Notes: generated by a model not told the origin, from the letters alone. A DNA stretch of 64,000 bases from an uncultured Sinobacteraceae bacterium (GCA_903822975.1 CAIJRD010000012.1:124001-188000), one strand, 5' to 3'; shown: positions 1-9,392, counted from the first letter of the stretch. Numbers and translations are program-made.

Positions 1-1935
1 AACGAGATCGACCGCGAAACCCGCGCGATCGAGTTCTACACGCTGCTGTCCAGCTTCGACTTCATGTCGTCGACGCCGACGCTGTTCAACTCCGGCACGC
101 TGCGTCCGCAGCTGTCGAGCTGCTACCTCACGCAGGTGCCCGACGATCTCGACGGCATCTTCGGCGCGATCAAGGACAACGCGCTGCTGTCCAAGTTTGC
201 CGGCGGCCTCGGCAACGACTGGACCTCGGTGCGCGGCATGGGCGGCTACATCAAGGGCACCAACGGCAAGAGCAACGGCGTGGTGCCGTTCCTGAAGGTG
301 GCGAACGATACCGCCGTGGCCGTGAACCAGGGCGGCAAGCGCAAGGGCGCGGTCTGCGGCTACCTGGAAACCTGGCACCGCGACATCGAGGAATTCCTCG
401 AACTGCGCAAGAACACCGGCGACGACCGTCGTCGTACGCACGACATGAACACGGCCAACTGGGTGCCAGATCTGTTCATGAAGCGCGTGATGGAAGACGG
501 CCAGTGGACGCTGTTCTCGCCCGAAGAAACGCCGGACCTGCACGACCTCATCGGCCTGGCGTTCGAAGAGCGCTATGCGCAGTACGAAAAGCTCGCCGAC
601 GAAGGCCGCGTGAAGAACTTCAAGCGCATCCCGGCGCTGCAGCTGTGGCGCAAGATGCTGTCGATGCTGTTCGAAACCGGCCATCCGTGGATCACCTTCA
701 AGGACGCCTGCAACCTGCGCTCGCCGCAGCAGCACGTCGGCGTGGTGCATTCCTCGAACCTGTGCACCGAGATCACGCTGAATACCAAGGCCGGCCACGA
801 AATCGCCGTCTGCAACCTGGGTTCGGTGAACATTCCGGCGCACGTGATCGACGGCAAGCTCGACTTCGCCAAGCTCGAGCGCACCATCAACACCGCGATG
901 CGCATGCTGGATAACGTCATCGAGTACAACTACTACTCGGTGAAGACCGCGCGCGACTCCAACATGCGTCACCGCCCGGTGGGCCTCGGCGTGATGGGCT
1001 TCAACGATGCGCTGTACAAACTGCGCCTGCCGTACGAAAGCGAAGCCGCCACGCAGTTCGCCGACGAATCGATGGAAGCGGTGAGCTACTTCGCGATCAA
1101 GGCCTCGACCGATCTCGCCGCCGAACGCGGCGCGTACGCCAGCTTCAAAGGCTCGCTGTGGGATCAGGGCGTGCTGCCGATCGACTCGATCAAGATTCTG
1201 CGCAAGAGCCGTGGCGAGTATCTGGAACAGGACGAGCAGGTTTCCGGCCGCTTCGACTGGAATGCGCTGCGTACGCGCGTGCAGACCGTGGGCATTCGCA
1301 ACAGCAATACGATGGCGATTGCGCCCACCGCGACCATTGCCAACATCACCGGCGTTTCGCAGTCGATCGAGCCGACGTACCAGAACCTGTACGTCAAATC
1401 GAACCTGTCGGGCGAGTTCACCGTCGTCAACGAGTACCTGGTCAACGACCTCAAGTCCGCCGGCCTGTGGGACGAAGTGATGGTGCACGACCTCAAGTAC
1501 TACGACGGCAGCGTGCAGCGCATCGACCGCGTGCCGAGCGAGCTGAAACAGCTCTACAAGTGCGCGTTCGAAATCGACGCCAAACGCTTGGTGGACGCCG
1601 GCAGCCGTCGCCAGAAGTGGATCGACCAGGCACAGAGCCTCAACCTGTACATGGCGCAGCCGTCCGGCAAGAAGCTCGACGAGCTGTACAAGTACGCCTG
1701 GCTCAGCGGTCTCAAGACCACTTACTACCTGCGCACGATGGGTGCTACGCACGCCGAGAAGACCACCATCAACGACGACCGCCTGAACACCGTGGGTCGC
1801 GGCGATGGCGGCGCCAAGGCTGCGGCGAAATCCGCAGCGCCGGCACCCGGCACGATGGCAGCAGCCAGTGCCACCGATGTGGGCGGCGCCAAGGTCTGCT
1901 CGATCCTCGATCCGGATTGCGAAGCCTGCCAATGA
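1..1935 (+). CDS. nrdA: Ribonucleoside-diphosphate reductase class Ia, large subunit (5' end outside window)
   Basis: This is the catalytic large subunit of the aerobic ribonucleotide reductase, which reduces NDPs to dNDPs in the cytoplasm with NrdB. The frame is open from the first base, so the N-terminus (including any ATP-cone) lies upstream; about 644 codons are visible. Family signatures seen are NLCTEI around the active-site cysteine, the YYLRT segment carrying the paired radical-transfer tyrosines, and a C-terminal CEAC redox pair (DCEACQ) that would re-reduce the active site. An Ala-rich linker precedes that tail, as expected for a flexible C-terminus. It is followed on the same strand by nrdB 148 bp downstream, so the pair is probably one operon. 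The call is firm from domain content and neighbour. Confidence 0.97.
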   Translation, partial: NEIDRETRAIEFYTLLSSFDFMSSTPTLFNSGTLRPQLSSCYLTQVPDDLDGIFGAIKDNALLSKFAGGLGNDWTSVRGMGGYIKGTNGKSNGVVPFLKVANDTAVAVNQGGKRKGAVCGYLETWHRDIEEFLELRKNTGDDRRRTHDMNTANWVPDLFMKRVMEDGQWTLFSPEETPDLHDLIGLAFEERYAQYEKLADEGRVKNFKRIPALQLWRKMLSMLFETGHPWITFKDACNLRSPQQHVGVVHSSNLCTEITLNTKAGHEIAVCNLGSVNIPAHVIDGKLDFAKLERTINTAMRMLDNVIEYNYYSVKTARDSNMRHRPVGLGVMGFNDALYKLRLPYESEAATQFADESMEAVSYFAIKASTDLAAERGAYASFKGSLWDQGVLPIDSIKILRKSRGEYLEQDEQVSGRFDWNALRTRVQTVGIRNSNTMAIAPTATIANITGVSQSIEPTYQNLYVKSNLSGEFTVVNEYLVNDLKSAGLWDEVMVHDLKYYDGSVQRIDRVPSELKQLYKCAFEIDAKRLVDAGSRRQKWIDQAQSLNLYMAQPSGKKLDELYKYAWLSGLKTTYYLRTMGATHAEKTTINDDRLNTVGRGDGGAKAAAKSAAPAPGTMAAASATDVGGAKVCSILDPDCEACQ

Positions 1936-1982
1936 GGCTTGGTCAGCGCTCCGGAACGGTTGGCGAGTGCCGCTTGGCGGCC

Positions 1983-1997
1983 GAAGCCTGCCAGTAA
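1983..1997 (+). repeat. Out-of-frame second copy of the nrdA C-terminal tail (EACQ-stop)
   Basis: The 11 bases GAAGCCTGCCA that encode the last residues EACQ of NrdA at 1921-1931 recur at 1983-1993, again followed by a stop (TAA), but in a different reading frame. It looks like a small local duplication or the remnant of a longer reading frame. It is not translated in the present annotation. Confidence 0.5.
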
Positions 1998-2004
1998 GAC
2001 TTAC

Positions 2005-2024
2005 GGCCCTTCTACGGAAGGGCC
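2005..2024 (+). promoter_or_regulatory. Perfect hairpin in the nrdA-nrdB spacer
   Basis: An 8-bp perfect stem (2005-2012 with 2017-2024) closes a TACG tetraloop. There is no T-tract, so it is unlikely to be an efficient intrinsic terminator. It may protect or process the nrdAB transcript. Role inferred. Confidence 0.5.
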
Positions 2025-2038
2025 AGACTTAATTTCAA

Positions 2039-2060
2039 AGGAGACCTTGCAACGTCTCCT
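2039..2060 (+). promoter_or_regulatory. Second hairpin just upstream of nrdB, containing an SD-like arm
   Basis: AGGAGAC at 2039-2045 pairs perfectly with GTCTCCT at 2054-2060 around an 8-nt loop. The 5' arm looks like a ribosome-binding site and the 3' arm like an anti-SD. The sequence GGAG at 2074-2077, 6 nt before the ATG at 2084, is the better real SD for nrdB. The CTCC of the hairpin could compete for that GGAG. That is inference. Confidence 0.45.
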
Positions 2061-2083
2061 GATCAAGATTGAAGGAGATGCAA

Positions 2084-3298
2084 ATGTTGGATTGGGATGA
2101 TGCACCCGCCCCCGCCGCACCCGCGCCGGTTCGCGCCGCGCCGCCGCGCGCGCAGACGATTGTGCGCACGCCGGAGCCGAAAGCCATGCGCGTACCGCCG
2201 CCGGACGATTTCGAACTGACGCCCACCGCCGCCCACGCCGAAGCCGGCGCCACCGGCCTCGAAGCCGTGGAGATGGGTGCACGCCGCATCCAGGTGGACG
2301 ACAAGAAGATCATCAACTGCCGCGCCGACCTCAACCAGCTGGTGCCGTTCAAGTACGAATGGGCCTGGAAGAAGTATCTCGACGCCTGCAACAACCACTG
2401 GATGCCGCAGGAAATCAACATGAGCGCCGACATCGCGCTCTGGCAGGATCCGAACGGCCTCACTGAAGACGAGCGCACCATCATCAAGCGCAGCCTCGGC
2501 TTCTTCTCCACTGCCGACTCGCTGGTTGCCAACAACCTCGTGCTCGCGGTGTATCGCCACCTCACCAACCCGGAATGCCGCCAGTACCTGCTGCGCCAAG
2601 CGTTCGAAGAAGCGATTCACACGCACGCCTACCAGTACTGCATTGAAAGCCTCGGCCTCGACGAAGCCGAAGTGTTCAACATGTACCGCGAAGTGCCGAG
2701 CATCCACGACAAGGCCGCCTGGAGCCTGCCGTTCACGCAGAGCCTGGCCGACCAGACCTTCCACACCGGCACGCCGGAGAACGACCAGCGCCTGCTGCGT
2801 GACCTGATCGCGTTTTATGTGGTGTTCGAAGGCATCTTCTTCTACGTCGGCTTCGTGCAATTGCTCAGCTTCGGCCGCCGCAACAAGATGGTCGGCGTGT
2901 CCGAGCAGATCCAGTACATCATGCGCGACGAATCGATGCACATGAACTTCGGCATCGACGTGATCAATCAGATCAAGATCGAAAACCCGCACCTGTGGAC
3001 GCCGCAGTTCCAGCAGGAAATCGCCGACATGCTGCACGAAGCGACCCAGCTCGAAATCAAGTACGCGCACGACACCATGCCGCGCGGCGTACTCGGCCTC
3101 AACGCCAGCCAGTTCAACGAATACCTCAAGTTCGTCTGCAACCGCCGCTGCGCCCAGATCGGCCTCAAAGCCCTCTACCCCGGCGCCGAAAATCCATTCC
3201 CGTGGATGAGCGAAGTAATGGATTTGAAGAAGGAGAAGAACTTCTTCGAGACGCGGGTTACGGAGTATCAGACGGGTGGTGCGCTGAGCTGGGATTGA
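2084..3298 (+). CDS. nrdB: Ribonucleoside-diphosphate reductase class Ia, small (radical) subunit
   Basis: This subunit holds the di-metal centre and tyrosyl radical that start catalysis in NrdA. The ATG at 2084 is chosen because GGAG lies 6 nt upstream; an in-frame ATG at 2078 overlaps the SD. The protein is 404 aa. The metal-ligand motif [10 protein letters not shown] carries E and H ligands and the radical tyrosine at the expected spacing (H-x3-Y), and RDESMH supplies the later E/H pair. A Pro/Ala-rich N-terminal extension of roughly 60 residues precedes the conserved core. The gene sits directly after nrdA with two hairpins in the 148-bp spacer, which fits co-transcription with translational or stability control. 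The assignment is secure. Confidence 0.97.
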   Translation: MLDWDDAPAPAAPAPVRAAPPRAQTIVRTPEPKAMRVPPPDDFELTPTAAHAEAGATGLEAVEMGARRIQVDDKKIINCRADLNQLVPFKYEWAWKKYLDACNNHWMPQEINMSADIALWQDPNGLTEDERTIIKRSLGFFSTADSLVANNLVLAVYRHLTNPECRQYLLRQAFEEAIHTHAYQYCIESLGLDEAEVFNMYREVPSIHDKAAWSLPFTQSLADQTFHTGTPENDQRLLRDLIAFYVVFEGIFFYVGFVQLLSFGRRNKMVGVSEQIQYIMRDESMHMNFGIDVINQIKIENPHLWTPQFQQEIADMLHEATQLEIKYAHDTMPRGVLGLNASQFNEYLKFVCNRRCAQIGLKALYPGAENPFPWMSEVMDLKKEKNFFETRVTEYQTGGALSWD

Positions 3299-3326
3299 GG
3301 CATCGCACATCAAGCGGTGACGATCT

Positions 3327-4019
3327 ATGAATCGCGAAAGAATCGAACTAGCAGCGAGGGAACTGCAGAAGGAAATCTATCGCCGACGCGATAGTCTGTG
3401 GTCGACAGTAGATATTCCAGTAATAAGCCGGATGTTCTCTGCGGAGGTTGCGGCAAATGTTCTGGGTATCAACTATGAACCGCATCCACATCTCGGAAAA
3501 TTCGGGGATGGAAATACTCGTTTCGAGGTCGCTGGTCTTATTGATCGCCAGGGCAGCAGGATTTCAATTTCACAAAATTTCGACGTGCTCACCCAGAGAT
3601 TTACAGGTGCACATGAGATTGGTCACTGGCAACTGCATAAGAGCGAATTGATTATGCATCGCGACCGCCAGGTGTCTGGACTTGGTACCGCACGCCAATC
3701 GCGGTCTACGGTCGAAAAGGAAGCAGATTATTTTGCCGCTTGCTTCCTCGCTCCGCGAAATGTTGTTGTAGCTGAGTTCGAATTCAGATTCGGCTCGATT
3801 GACGAGTTCAGATTTAATGACGATGCTGCCTTTGGACTCTGCCCAAAAAATACAAGATCGCTGATGGTGTCGTCCGAAGACTCTTACGAATGGGAGATGG
3901 TGTTGTCGTCAGCCATCTCCTACCATGGCGAGTATTTCGATTCGCTGGCGTCTGTGTTCGGCGTCTCGGCCCCGACAATGGCAATACGTCTTCGGGAAGT
4001 TGGTCTGAGGCGGAACTAG
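3327..4019 (+). CDS. ImmA/IrrE-family zinc metallopeptidase
   Basis: A 230-aa protein with the zinc-binding motif HEIGH at residues 96-100 and a downstream KEAD at 131-134 whose glutamate is the usual third ligand. This is the signature of the ImmA/IrrE (peptidase M78-like) family. Family members cleave XRE-type repressors, as in ICEBs1 ImmA-ImmR or Deinococcus IrrE-DdrO. The C-terminal stretch ending VFGVSAPTMAIRLREVGL resembles the short helical tail common in this family. No XRE repressor or toxin gene is adjacent, so the substrate is unknown. Codon use and base composition are visibly more AT-rich than the neighbours, and no good SD precedes the ATG. Recent transfer is therefore likely. 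The family call is firm; the function is open. Confidence 0.85.
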   Translation: MNRERIELAARELQKEIYRRRDSLWSTVDIPVISRMFSAEVAANVLGINYEPHPHLGKFGDGNTRFEVAGLIDRQGSRISISQNFDVLTQRFTGAHEIGHWQLHKSELIMHRDRQVSGLGTARQSRSTVEKEADYFAACFLAPRNVVVAEFEFRFGSIDEFRFNDDAAFGLCPKNTRSLMVSSEDSYEWEMVLSSAISYHGEYFDSLASVFGVSAPTMAIRLREVGLRRN

Positions 4020-4077
4020 AGCCAGACTGAAACGAGGAGTGACTCGTAGAACAGCACCATCCGGCGTACCACCAATA

Positions 4078-5421
4078 TCAGTTGGTTTGAGCGATCTTAC
4101 TATCCCGATCCGTCAACGCCCTCAAAAACGCCGCCACATCGCCAATCTCCGCATCACTCCAAGCCGGCGCTTCACCTTCGTGCAGCGTCAGCGGTCGATC
4201 GATCACATCGACGTTGCCGCGTAGGTCCATCGGCAGATCATCAAACTTACTGACGCCACCGTTCGCATCGCGCGGATACCAGCGCCCAGGATCGGTGTCG
4301 CGCTGCACGTAGAAACGCAGTGCATCTTCCAGCGTGTGAAAGCGGCCGTTGTGCAAGAACGCGCCGCGCGTGGCGACGTTGCGTAGCGTCGGCGTTTTGA
4401 ACATGCCGCAGTACTTTTTCTCCGCTGCTTGATCGCTGCGCAGCGGGCCGCAGAGGCCTTGATCAAAGTAATGTGGATCGCGGTTGGCGCGAATCTCGGG
4501 GTTGCGCGGTACGCCGAGTGCTTCGAACTGGTAGTCGGTGAACAACGGGTGCGAGCCGTCGGCGCCTTTGCGGTCGATGTGGCAGCTTGCGCAGTTGCCG
4601 CGTTGCGGATCGTCGAACAGCATCAGTCCGCGGCGCTCGGCTTCGCTGAGCTGGGCTTTGCCGTCTAGGTAGTCGTCGTACTTGCTGCTGTAGGGATGAA
4701 AGCTCGGGTCTTCGAGTTCGAAGCGTTCGAGGGCGAAGCCGAGCTTGGCGAATGCGCTCTTGCGATCGTCGAACACTTGCGCGCCGAACAGTTGGCGGAA
4801 GTCGTCCGAATAGGCGGCGCGTTGCAGCTTGGCGACAACATCCTCTGCATTCGCATTCGCCATTTCGTTTGCGGCGAGTAGCGGGAATGCGGCTTGTTCG
4901 TGCAGCGTGTTGAAGCGGCCATCCCAGCCGAAGCCGCCGACCGGGGGTTCGTTGCCCTCGAGGATGCGTTCGGCTTCGTTCGAGATGAACACCTTCGACC
5001 ACAGCGGCGTGCGATTGAGCACGTAGCGCAGCGAAGGCACCGCGCGTGCGCCCTGCTGATCCAGCTTGGCGCCGCCGAGCTGAACGGCGAGCGCGTTGGG
5101 TGCGGCGTAGGCGTGGTCCGGGCTGTGGCAGCTTGCGCAGGACAAGCGGCCGGATGCGGACAACCCCGGATCGAAGAAGATCTTTTTGCCGAGCGCTGCG
5201 AGCGCACTCGGTGCGGCATTCGATTGCGTGCTGATCGCGCTGGCGCTGTGCGTAATTGCCGGCGAGGTCTGCGATGCGGCAAGCGCGGATGCCTGCGTAG
5301 ACGCGCCCTCGCCGTGCTGACCGCAGGCATTGAGCAGCAGTGCGCTGAGCGCAGCACCCAAACGAATACGGCTAGAACTCACAATCGATCGAGGCGCGCA
5401 ACTGAGCCACTCGCGCGCCAT
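4078..5421 (-). CDS. Di-heme cytochrome c peroxidase / MauG-like lipoprotein
   Basis: A 447-aa protein with two CASCH heme-binding motifs (about residues 95-99 and 277-281), the architecture of bacterial di-heme cytochrome c peroxidases and MauG/MbnH-like enzymes. The N-terminus has a hydrophobic stretch ending LLLNAC, a plausible lipobox, so the mature protein is probably lipid-anchored in the periplasm. The ATG at 5421 lies inside the loop of a 13-bp inverted repeat. A GTG at 5382 (residue 14, giving VSSSRIRLG...) yields a more normal lipoprotein signal and may be the true start; neither has a clear SD. It follows the phosphoesterase gene on the same strand. Peroxide reduction versus substrate oxidation cannot be decided from sequence. 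Confidence 0.85.
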   Translation of the reverse strand: MAREWLSCAPRSIVSSSRIRLGAALSALLLNACGQHGEGASTQASALAASQTSPAITHSASAISTQSNAAPSALAALGKKIFFDPGLSASGRLSCASCHSPDHAYAAPNALAVQLGGAKLDQQGARAVPSLRYVLNRTPLWSKVFISNEAERILEGNEPPVGGFGWDGRFNTLHEQAAFPLLAANEMANANAEDVVAKLQRAAYSDDFRQLFGAQVFDDRKSAFAKLGFALERFELEDPSFHPYSSKYDDYLDGKAQLSEAERRGLMLFDDPQRGNCASCHIDRKGADGSHPLFTDYQFEALGVPRNPEIRANRDPHYFDQGLCGPLRSDQAAEKKYCGMFKTPTLRNVATRGAFLHNGRFHTLEDALRFYVQRDTDPGRWYPRDANGGVSKFDDLPMDLRGNVDVIDRPLTLHEGEAPAWSDAEIGDVAAFLRALTDRDSKIAQTN

Positions 5422-5434
5422 GCGCGAGTGGCTC
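5404..5434. repeat. REP-like perfect palindrome (13-bp arms)
   Basis: GAGCCACTCGCGC at 5404-5416 is the exact reverse complement of 5422-5434, with a 5-base loop. It lies between the phosphoesterase stop and the peroxidase start and looks like a REP or a terminator/attenuator hairpin. It has no T-tract. The nominal ATG of the downstream gene falls in its loop, which argues for a later start. Confidence 0.6.
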
Positions 5435-5461
5435 CCAGGCGTTCTGAATTAACCGGACGAC

Positions 5462-6784
5462 TTACTGGAACACCGTGCTGTCGTTGCCGATGGTTGCCAA
5501 TGTTGAGTCGCCCGCATAGCCGAGATAGCTGCCGGTGTTGAAGATGTCTTCGAGACTACGCAGCAGCGCATAGTGGTTGTACGGCGTGCTCGATGTGCTG
5601 CCCGGCTTGATGAAGGGCGACAGCAGCACCGCACCCACCTGGTCGCCGCCGTAGCCGTTGATCGCGATCTTCTCCACCAGCGTCGGCGAATTCACCAGCG
5701 TGAAACCGCCGGGACGAACACCACTCAGGTTCGGGCCGGGCTGCTGGTTGCAGCAGGTGGTGCCGGGGAAGGTGAGCGTAATCGTGGTCTGCTTGGTTTC
5801 CGGATCGGTGGTGCTGCTGGCGGTGTAGTTGCTCTCGTCGAAGGTGATCACCAGCAGACCATCCTGCTGATACGCGGGCGACGCCATGATCTTCGGCACC
5901 CAGGTTTTCAGGAAGGCATCTGCGGACGTGAGGCCGCCCGGCTGCCCGTTTGCGCAGCCCTTGCCGGCGGTGCCGGTGCCGTCGCCATCGTGGCCGTCGT
6001 CGCAGAGGTTCGGCGTGATGAACACGTAGTTCGGCGTGGTGGCGGCCGAGGCGAGATCGGTGTTCAGCTGGTTGAGGTTGACGACGTTGGTCTGGCAGGC
6101 CGGCGAATCGATGATCGAATGAAAATACATGAACGGGTCGTGGCGCGTGGCGTACGCATCGCCAAGCGGCACAGACGAACTCGGCGCTTCGGCGGAATTG
6201 GTGTTGTCGGTGCCGGTGCCGATTGTGGGATGGCCGCAAGTGGCCGCTTCACGCGCGGGGTCGTTACCCATGTCGCCCATGTAGCCCTTCCAGCTAAGGC
6301 CCGAGGCGCTGAGCTGATCGGCAATGGTCTTCACACTGGCCGGATAGATGCAGCCGCTGTTCGCGATCACCTGGCCATCGGATGTGGTGCCACTCTGCAC
6401 CACATCGTTGTAGTTGCCGGTGGTGCCGGTGAAACCCGGCAGGCAGTCGTCGTCTGTATCCGGTGTCGGCGACTGGCCGCTGACCATCGAGATGTAGTTG
6501 TCGAGGCTGACGTGTCCGGTGCCGAAGTACTGCGTGAGCAGTGCGCCCTGCGGCACCAGCGTCTTCTGCAGATAGGGGTCTTGCGTGCTGGTGCCGAAGG
6601 TATCCGCGTAGTTCTTGTTTTCGAGCACGATCATGAACACGTGCTTGACCTTCGCCGCCTGTGTGGTCGGTGCAGGCGTTGCCGAGTTGTTGTTGTCGTT
6701 GTTGTTACAGGCAACGATTGTGCAGGCGCCGAGTACGGCCCCAGCGATCAATGAAGTGAGGCCCCACCGCCGACGCTTGTACAT
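5462..6784 (-). CDS. Phosphoesterase family (PF04185-like acid phosphatase / phospholipase C type) lipoprotein
   Basis: A 440-aa secreted protein starting at the ATG at 6784, preceded by GGGAG at 7-nt spacing; an upstream in-frame ATG at 6829 has no such site. The signal region MYKRRRWGLTSLIAGAVLGAC offers two possible lipobox cysteines (LGAC and IVAC), then an Asn-rich linker. The core begins KVKHVFMIVLENKNYADTFG, which matches the metal-binding start of the phosphoesterase family that includes acid phosphatase AcpA and phospholipase C. LVITFDESNY is another family-typical metal-site motif. It is followed on the same strand by the di-heme peroxidase-like gene, so the two may be co-expressed in the periplasm. 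Substrate unknown. Confidence 0.85.
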   Translation of the reverse strand: MYKRRRWGLTSLIAGAVLGACTIVACNNNDNNNSATPAPTTQAAKVKHVFMIVLENKNYADTFGTSTQDPYLQKTLVPQGALLTQYFGTGHVSLDNYISMVSGQSPTPDTDDDCLPGFTGTTGNYNDVVQSGTTSDGQVIANSGCIYPASVKTIADQLSASGLSWKGYMGDMGNDPAREAATCGHPTIGTGTDNTNSAEAPSSSVPLGDAYATRHDPFMYFHSIIDSPACQTNVVNLNQLNTDLASAATTPNYVFITPNLCDDGHDGDGTGTAGKGCANGQPGGLTSADAFLKTWVPKIMASPAYQQDGLLVITFDESNYTASSTTDPETKQTTITLTFPGTTCCNQQPGPNLSGVRPGGFTLVNSPTLVEKIAINGYGGDQVGAVLLSPFIKPGSTSSTPYNHYALLRSLEDIFNTGSYLGYAGDSTLATIGNDSTVFQ

Positions 6785-7138
6785 TCCCTGTCTCCCGTTA
6801 CGAACGCCGTCACTGGCGCGTTTATCCATAACGACGTTAAGGAGCGGTTGTGACAGGTTTATTGCTGGAACCGTGATGAAATCTCACTCAGCGGCGCCGA
6901 GCAGGCACGCAAGTGGAGGAATCGCGGCGGGTTTTATTGAGCGTCTGTGGAGGCAGCGAGCGCAGGGTTACGAAGCGTAACGATGGCGCGAGCGAGTGCT
7001 CCTTTCGATCACGCCTTTCCATCGGACACTCCGATTCGCAGACGAACGAAATGCTTGCGTGCTTGCCACAGCGCATGCGCATGCAAGCAGCGGGTCATCG
7101 GCGGCGCTCACCGAATTCGGCGAGCGCGCGCTGCAGGT
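6785..7138. other. Intergenic stretch without a supported gene
   Basis: It holds the upstream region of the phosphoesterase gene and the downstream region of the SDR gene. Besides the possible terminator at 7052-7089 there is a short hairpin GTTACG-AAG-CGTAAC near 6965-6979. Short open frames on both strands have no SD or family resemblance. Confidence 0.5.
7052..7089 (-). terminator. Possible terminator hairpin downstream of the SDR gene
   Basis: An 11-bp stem with one G-T wobble (7052-7062 with 7079-7089) lies about 50 nt after the SDR stop and is followed, on the minus strand, by TTTCGTT. The U-tract is weak, so this is tentative. Confidence 0.35.
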
Positions 7139-7879
7139 CTAAAAGGTTTCGCGCGATGGCCTCAGATCGAGTTCTTGTGTCCACACGCTGCGTGGCTGGC
7201 GGTGCAGAAACCAATAGGCTTCTGCAATTTCATCCGGATTCAGCAGGCCGTCGGCGCTGCGCTGTTCGACCATCTTGGGCATCAGGCTGCGCAGGCGATC
7301 GCCGTTTACGCCGCCGTCGATGACCACATGCGCAACGTGAATGCCCTTGGGCCCGAACTCGCGCGCCATGCTCTGCGTGAGCATGCGCAGGCCGGCTTTG
7401 GCCGCGGCGAAATGGGCGAAGCCGGGCTTGCCGCGCAGGCTGCCGGAGGCGCCGGTGAACAACACCGTGCCGCGCCCGAGTGGCGCGAAGCGACGCGCGG
7501 CTTCGCGGCCGACCAGGAAGCCGCCGAAGCAGCCGACGCGCCAGAAGTGTTCGAACTGCTGCGCGCTGGTTTCGCGGAAATCGATGATCTGATTATTGCC
7601 GGCATTGAACACGACGACATCGGCCGGCGCACGTCCCTCGCCTGGCGCCATCGCACGATCGAACAGCGCGATGACATCCGTCTCACTGGTGGTATCGCAA
7701 ACGCAGGCTTCGGCGGTGCCGCCGTCGGCGACGATGCTGGCCGCAACCTGCTCGATCTTTGCCGCGGTGCGCCCCGCCACCAGCACGTGATAACCGCCGA
7801 CTGCAAAGCGCCGGCACACCGCCGCACCGATGCCTGCTTCCGCGCCAACGCCCACAACGACTGCCGTAGCCTGATCCAT
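7139..7879 (-). CDS. Atypical short-chain dehydrogenase/reductase lacking the catalytic tyrosine
   Basis: A 246-aa Rossmann-fold protein; the start at 7879 has GGAGG at 5-nt spacing, better than the ATG at 7891. The nucleotide-binding glycines appear as GVGAEAGIG (10-18) and the structural NAG motif as FNAGNN (91-96). The active-site serine is present in GASGS (143-147) and the lysine at 161. The expected Tyr of YxxxK is Phe157 (FAAAK). A classical-SDR subgroup with this substitution and an 'HVAHVVIDG' tail exists in proteobacteria. Whether such proteins are catalytically active is unclear. It stands alone, with the dbpA stop 112 bp upstream on the same strand. Confidence 0.88.
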   Translation of the reverse strand: MDQATAVVVGVGAEAGIGAAVCRRFAVGGYHVLVAGRTAAKIEQVAASIVADGGTAEACVCDTTSETDVIALFDRAMAPGEGRAPADVVVFNAGNNQIIDFRETSAQQFEHFWRVGCFGGFLVGREAARRFAPLGRGTVLFTGASGSLRGKPGFAHFAAAKAGLRMLTQSMAREFGPKGIHVAHVVIDGGVNGDRLRSLMPKMVEQRSADGLLNPDEIAEAYWFLHRQPRSVWTQELDLRPSRETF

Positions 7880-7991
7880 TGCTGCCTCCATTTTGCTTAT
7901 CGTTTTATTTGTGTCGGCAAGCGCATCGCGTTTGCCGCACCTTGCGCCACTTGATCATGCGGCAAACGTGCTTCGCAAAACAGTGCAAGGC

Positions 7992-9392
7992 TTACTCGAT
8001 CGGCCGCACCCGAAACTTCTTGCCCTTGATCTTGCCATCGCGCAGCCGCTGCAGCGCCGTCTTGGCTTGCGCCTTGTCGATGGCGACATAAGTGCGCGTG
8101 TCGAAGCTGGCGATCTTGCCGACCGCTTCCTTGTCCATGCAGGCATCGCCCGTGAGTGCGCCGAGAATGTCGCCGGGACGCAGCTTGTCGCGGCGTCCGC
8201 CGTCGATGCACAGCGTGACGACCTTGGCCAGCACGGGACGATCTGGCAGCAGCGCGTCCGGCAGTTTTTCGATGTCGGCTTCGAGCTGCAGCGCATCTTC
8301 GATCGCGCGCACGCGGCTGTATTCGCGCGGCGCATACAGATGCAGCGCGATGCCGCTGCGGCCGGCGCGGCCGGTGCGGCCGACGCGATGTACGTGCTGA
8401 TCGGGATCAAGCGGCAGCTCGTAGCTGATCACCGCGGCGAGGTCTTTGATGTCGAGCCCACGCGCGGCGACGTCGGTGGCGACCAGCACGCGGCACGTGC
8501 CGTTGGCGAAACGCACCAGCACTTCGTCGCGCTCGCGCTGTTCGATGTCGCCGTGCAGGCCCAGTGCGGCGAAGCCGCGGCGACGCAGCACTTCTTCAAC
8601 ATCGCGCGCGTCGTTCTTGCTGTAGCAGAACACCAGCGCGGATTCGGGGCGATGCGCGCTCAGCAGATGCGCGAGTGCGTCCACGCGCCGTGCGGGATCG
8701 ACTTCAAAAAAGGTTTGCGTGACGAGTGATGTCGCGGTGCTCTCGATGGTGACTTCGATCGGATCACGCTGCATCAGTTTGCTGACATGGCGCACGTCTT
8801 CTGGAAACGTCGCCGAGAAGAACAAAGTCTGTCGCGATTTCGGCGCCTGTTCGATGATCGCGCGGCTGGCTTCTTCGAAATCCGAGCCGAGCATACGGTC
8901 GGCTTCGTCGAGCACCAGCACCTTGAGATCGCCCAGCTTCAGCGTGCCAGCGGCGAGATGTTCGAGCACGCGCCCGGCCATGCCGACGACGATGTGCGGA
9001 TCGTGTTCCAGCGAGGCGAGCTGCGGGCGCTTCGAAATGCCACCGCTGAGAATGGTCAGCTTGATGTTCGGCAGGCAACGCGCGAGCGCGCGAATCTCCT
9101 TGGCGATCTGGTCGGCAAGCTCGCGCGTCGGGCACAGCACCATCGCCTGCGTCTTGGCAACGCTCGCGTCGATGCGCGACAGCAGTGCGAGCCCGTAAGC
9201 GGCGGTCTTGCCGCTGCCGGTCGGGCCCTGGCCGATCACATCGCGACCCTGCAGCATCGGCGGCAGGCTGGCGGCCTGGATCGGCGTCATCTGCTTGAAG
9301 TTGAGCGAATCCAGCGCCTGCAGCAATGCGGGCTGCAGGCTCAGGCTGGCGAATTCGATACGGCTGGCTTGCGACGACGACGGGTTCGACAC
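7992..9392 (-). CDS. dbpA: ATP-dependent RNA helicase DbpA
   Basis: A 466-aa DEAD-box helicase that helps assemble the 50S subunit by acting at 23S rRNA helix 92. Seen motifs in order are the Q-motif region FKQMTPIQAASLP, Walker A GPTGSGKT, PTREL, the DEAD-box variant DEAD in VLDEADRM, SAT (FSATFP), and VHRVGRTGRAGR. The C-terminal domain ends RDGKIKGKKFRVRPIE, which is characteristic of the DbpA RNA-binding domain. Length matches the family (about 455-460 aa). It has no obvious operon partner. The upstream region carries a 105-bp tandem duplication. Assignment is secure. Confidence 0.95.
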   Translation of the reverse strand: MSNPSSSQASRIEFASLSLQPALLQALDSLNFKQMTPIQAASLPPMLQGRDVIGQGPTGSGKTAAYGLALLSRIDASVAKTQAMVLCPTRELADQIAKEIRALARCLPNIKLTILSGGISKRPQLASLEHDPHIVVGMAGRVLEHLAAGTLKLGDLKVLVLDEADRMLGSDFEEASRAIIEQAPKSRQTLFFSATFPEDVRHVSKLMQRDPIEVTIESTATSLVTQTFFEVDPARRVDALAHLLSAHRPESALVFCYSKNDARDVEEVLRRRGFAALGLHGDIEQRERDEVLVRFANGTCRVLVATDVAARGLDIKDLAAVISYELPLDPDQHVHRVGRTGRAGRSGIALHLYAPREYSRVRAIEDALQLEADIEKLPDALLPDRPVLAKVVTLCIDGGRRDKLRPGDILGALTGDACMDKEAVGKIASFDTRTYVAIDKAQAKTALQRLRDGKIKGKKFRVRPIE

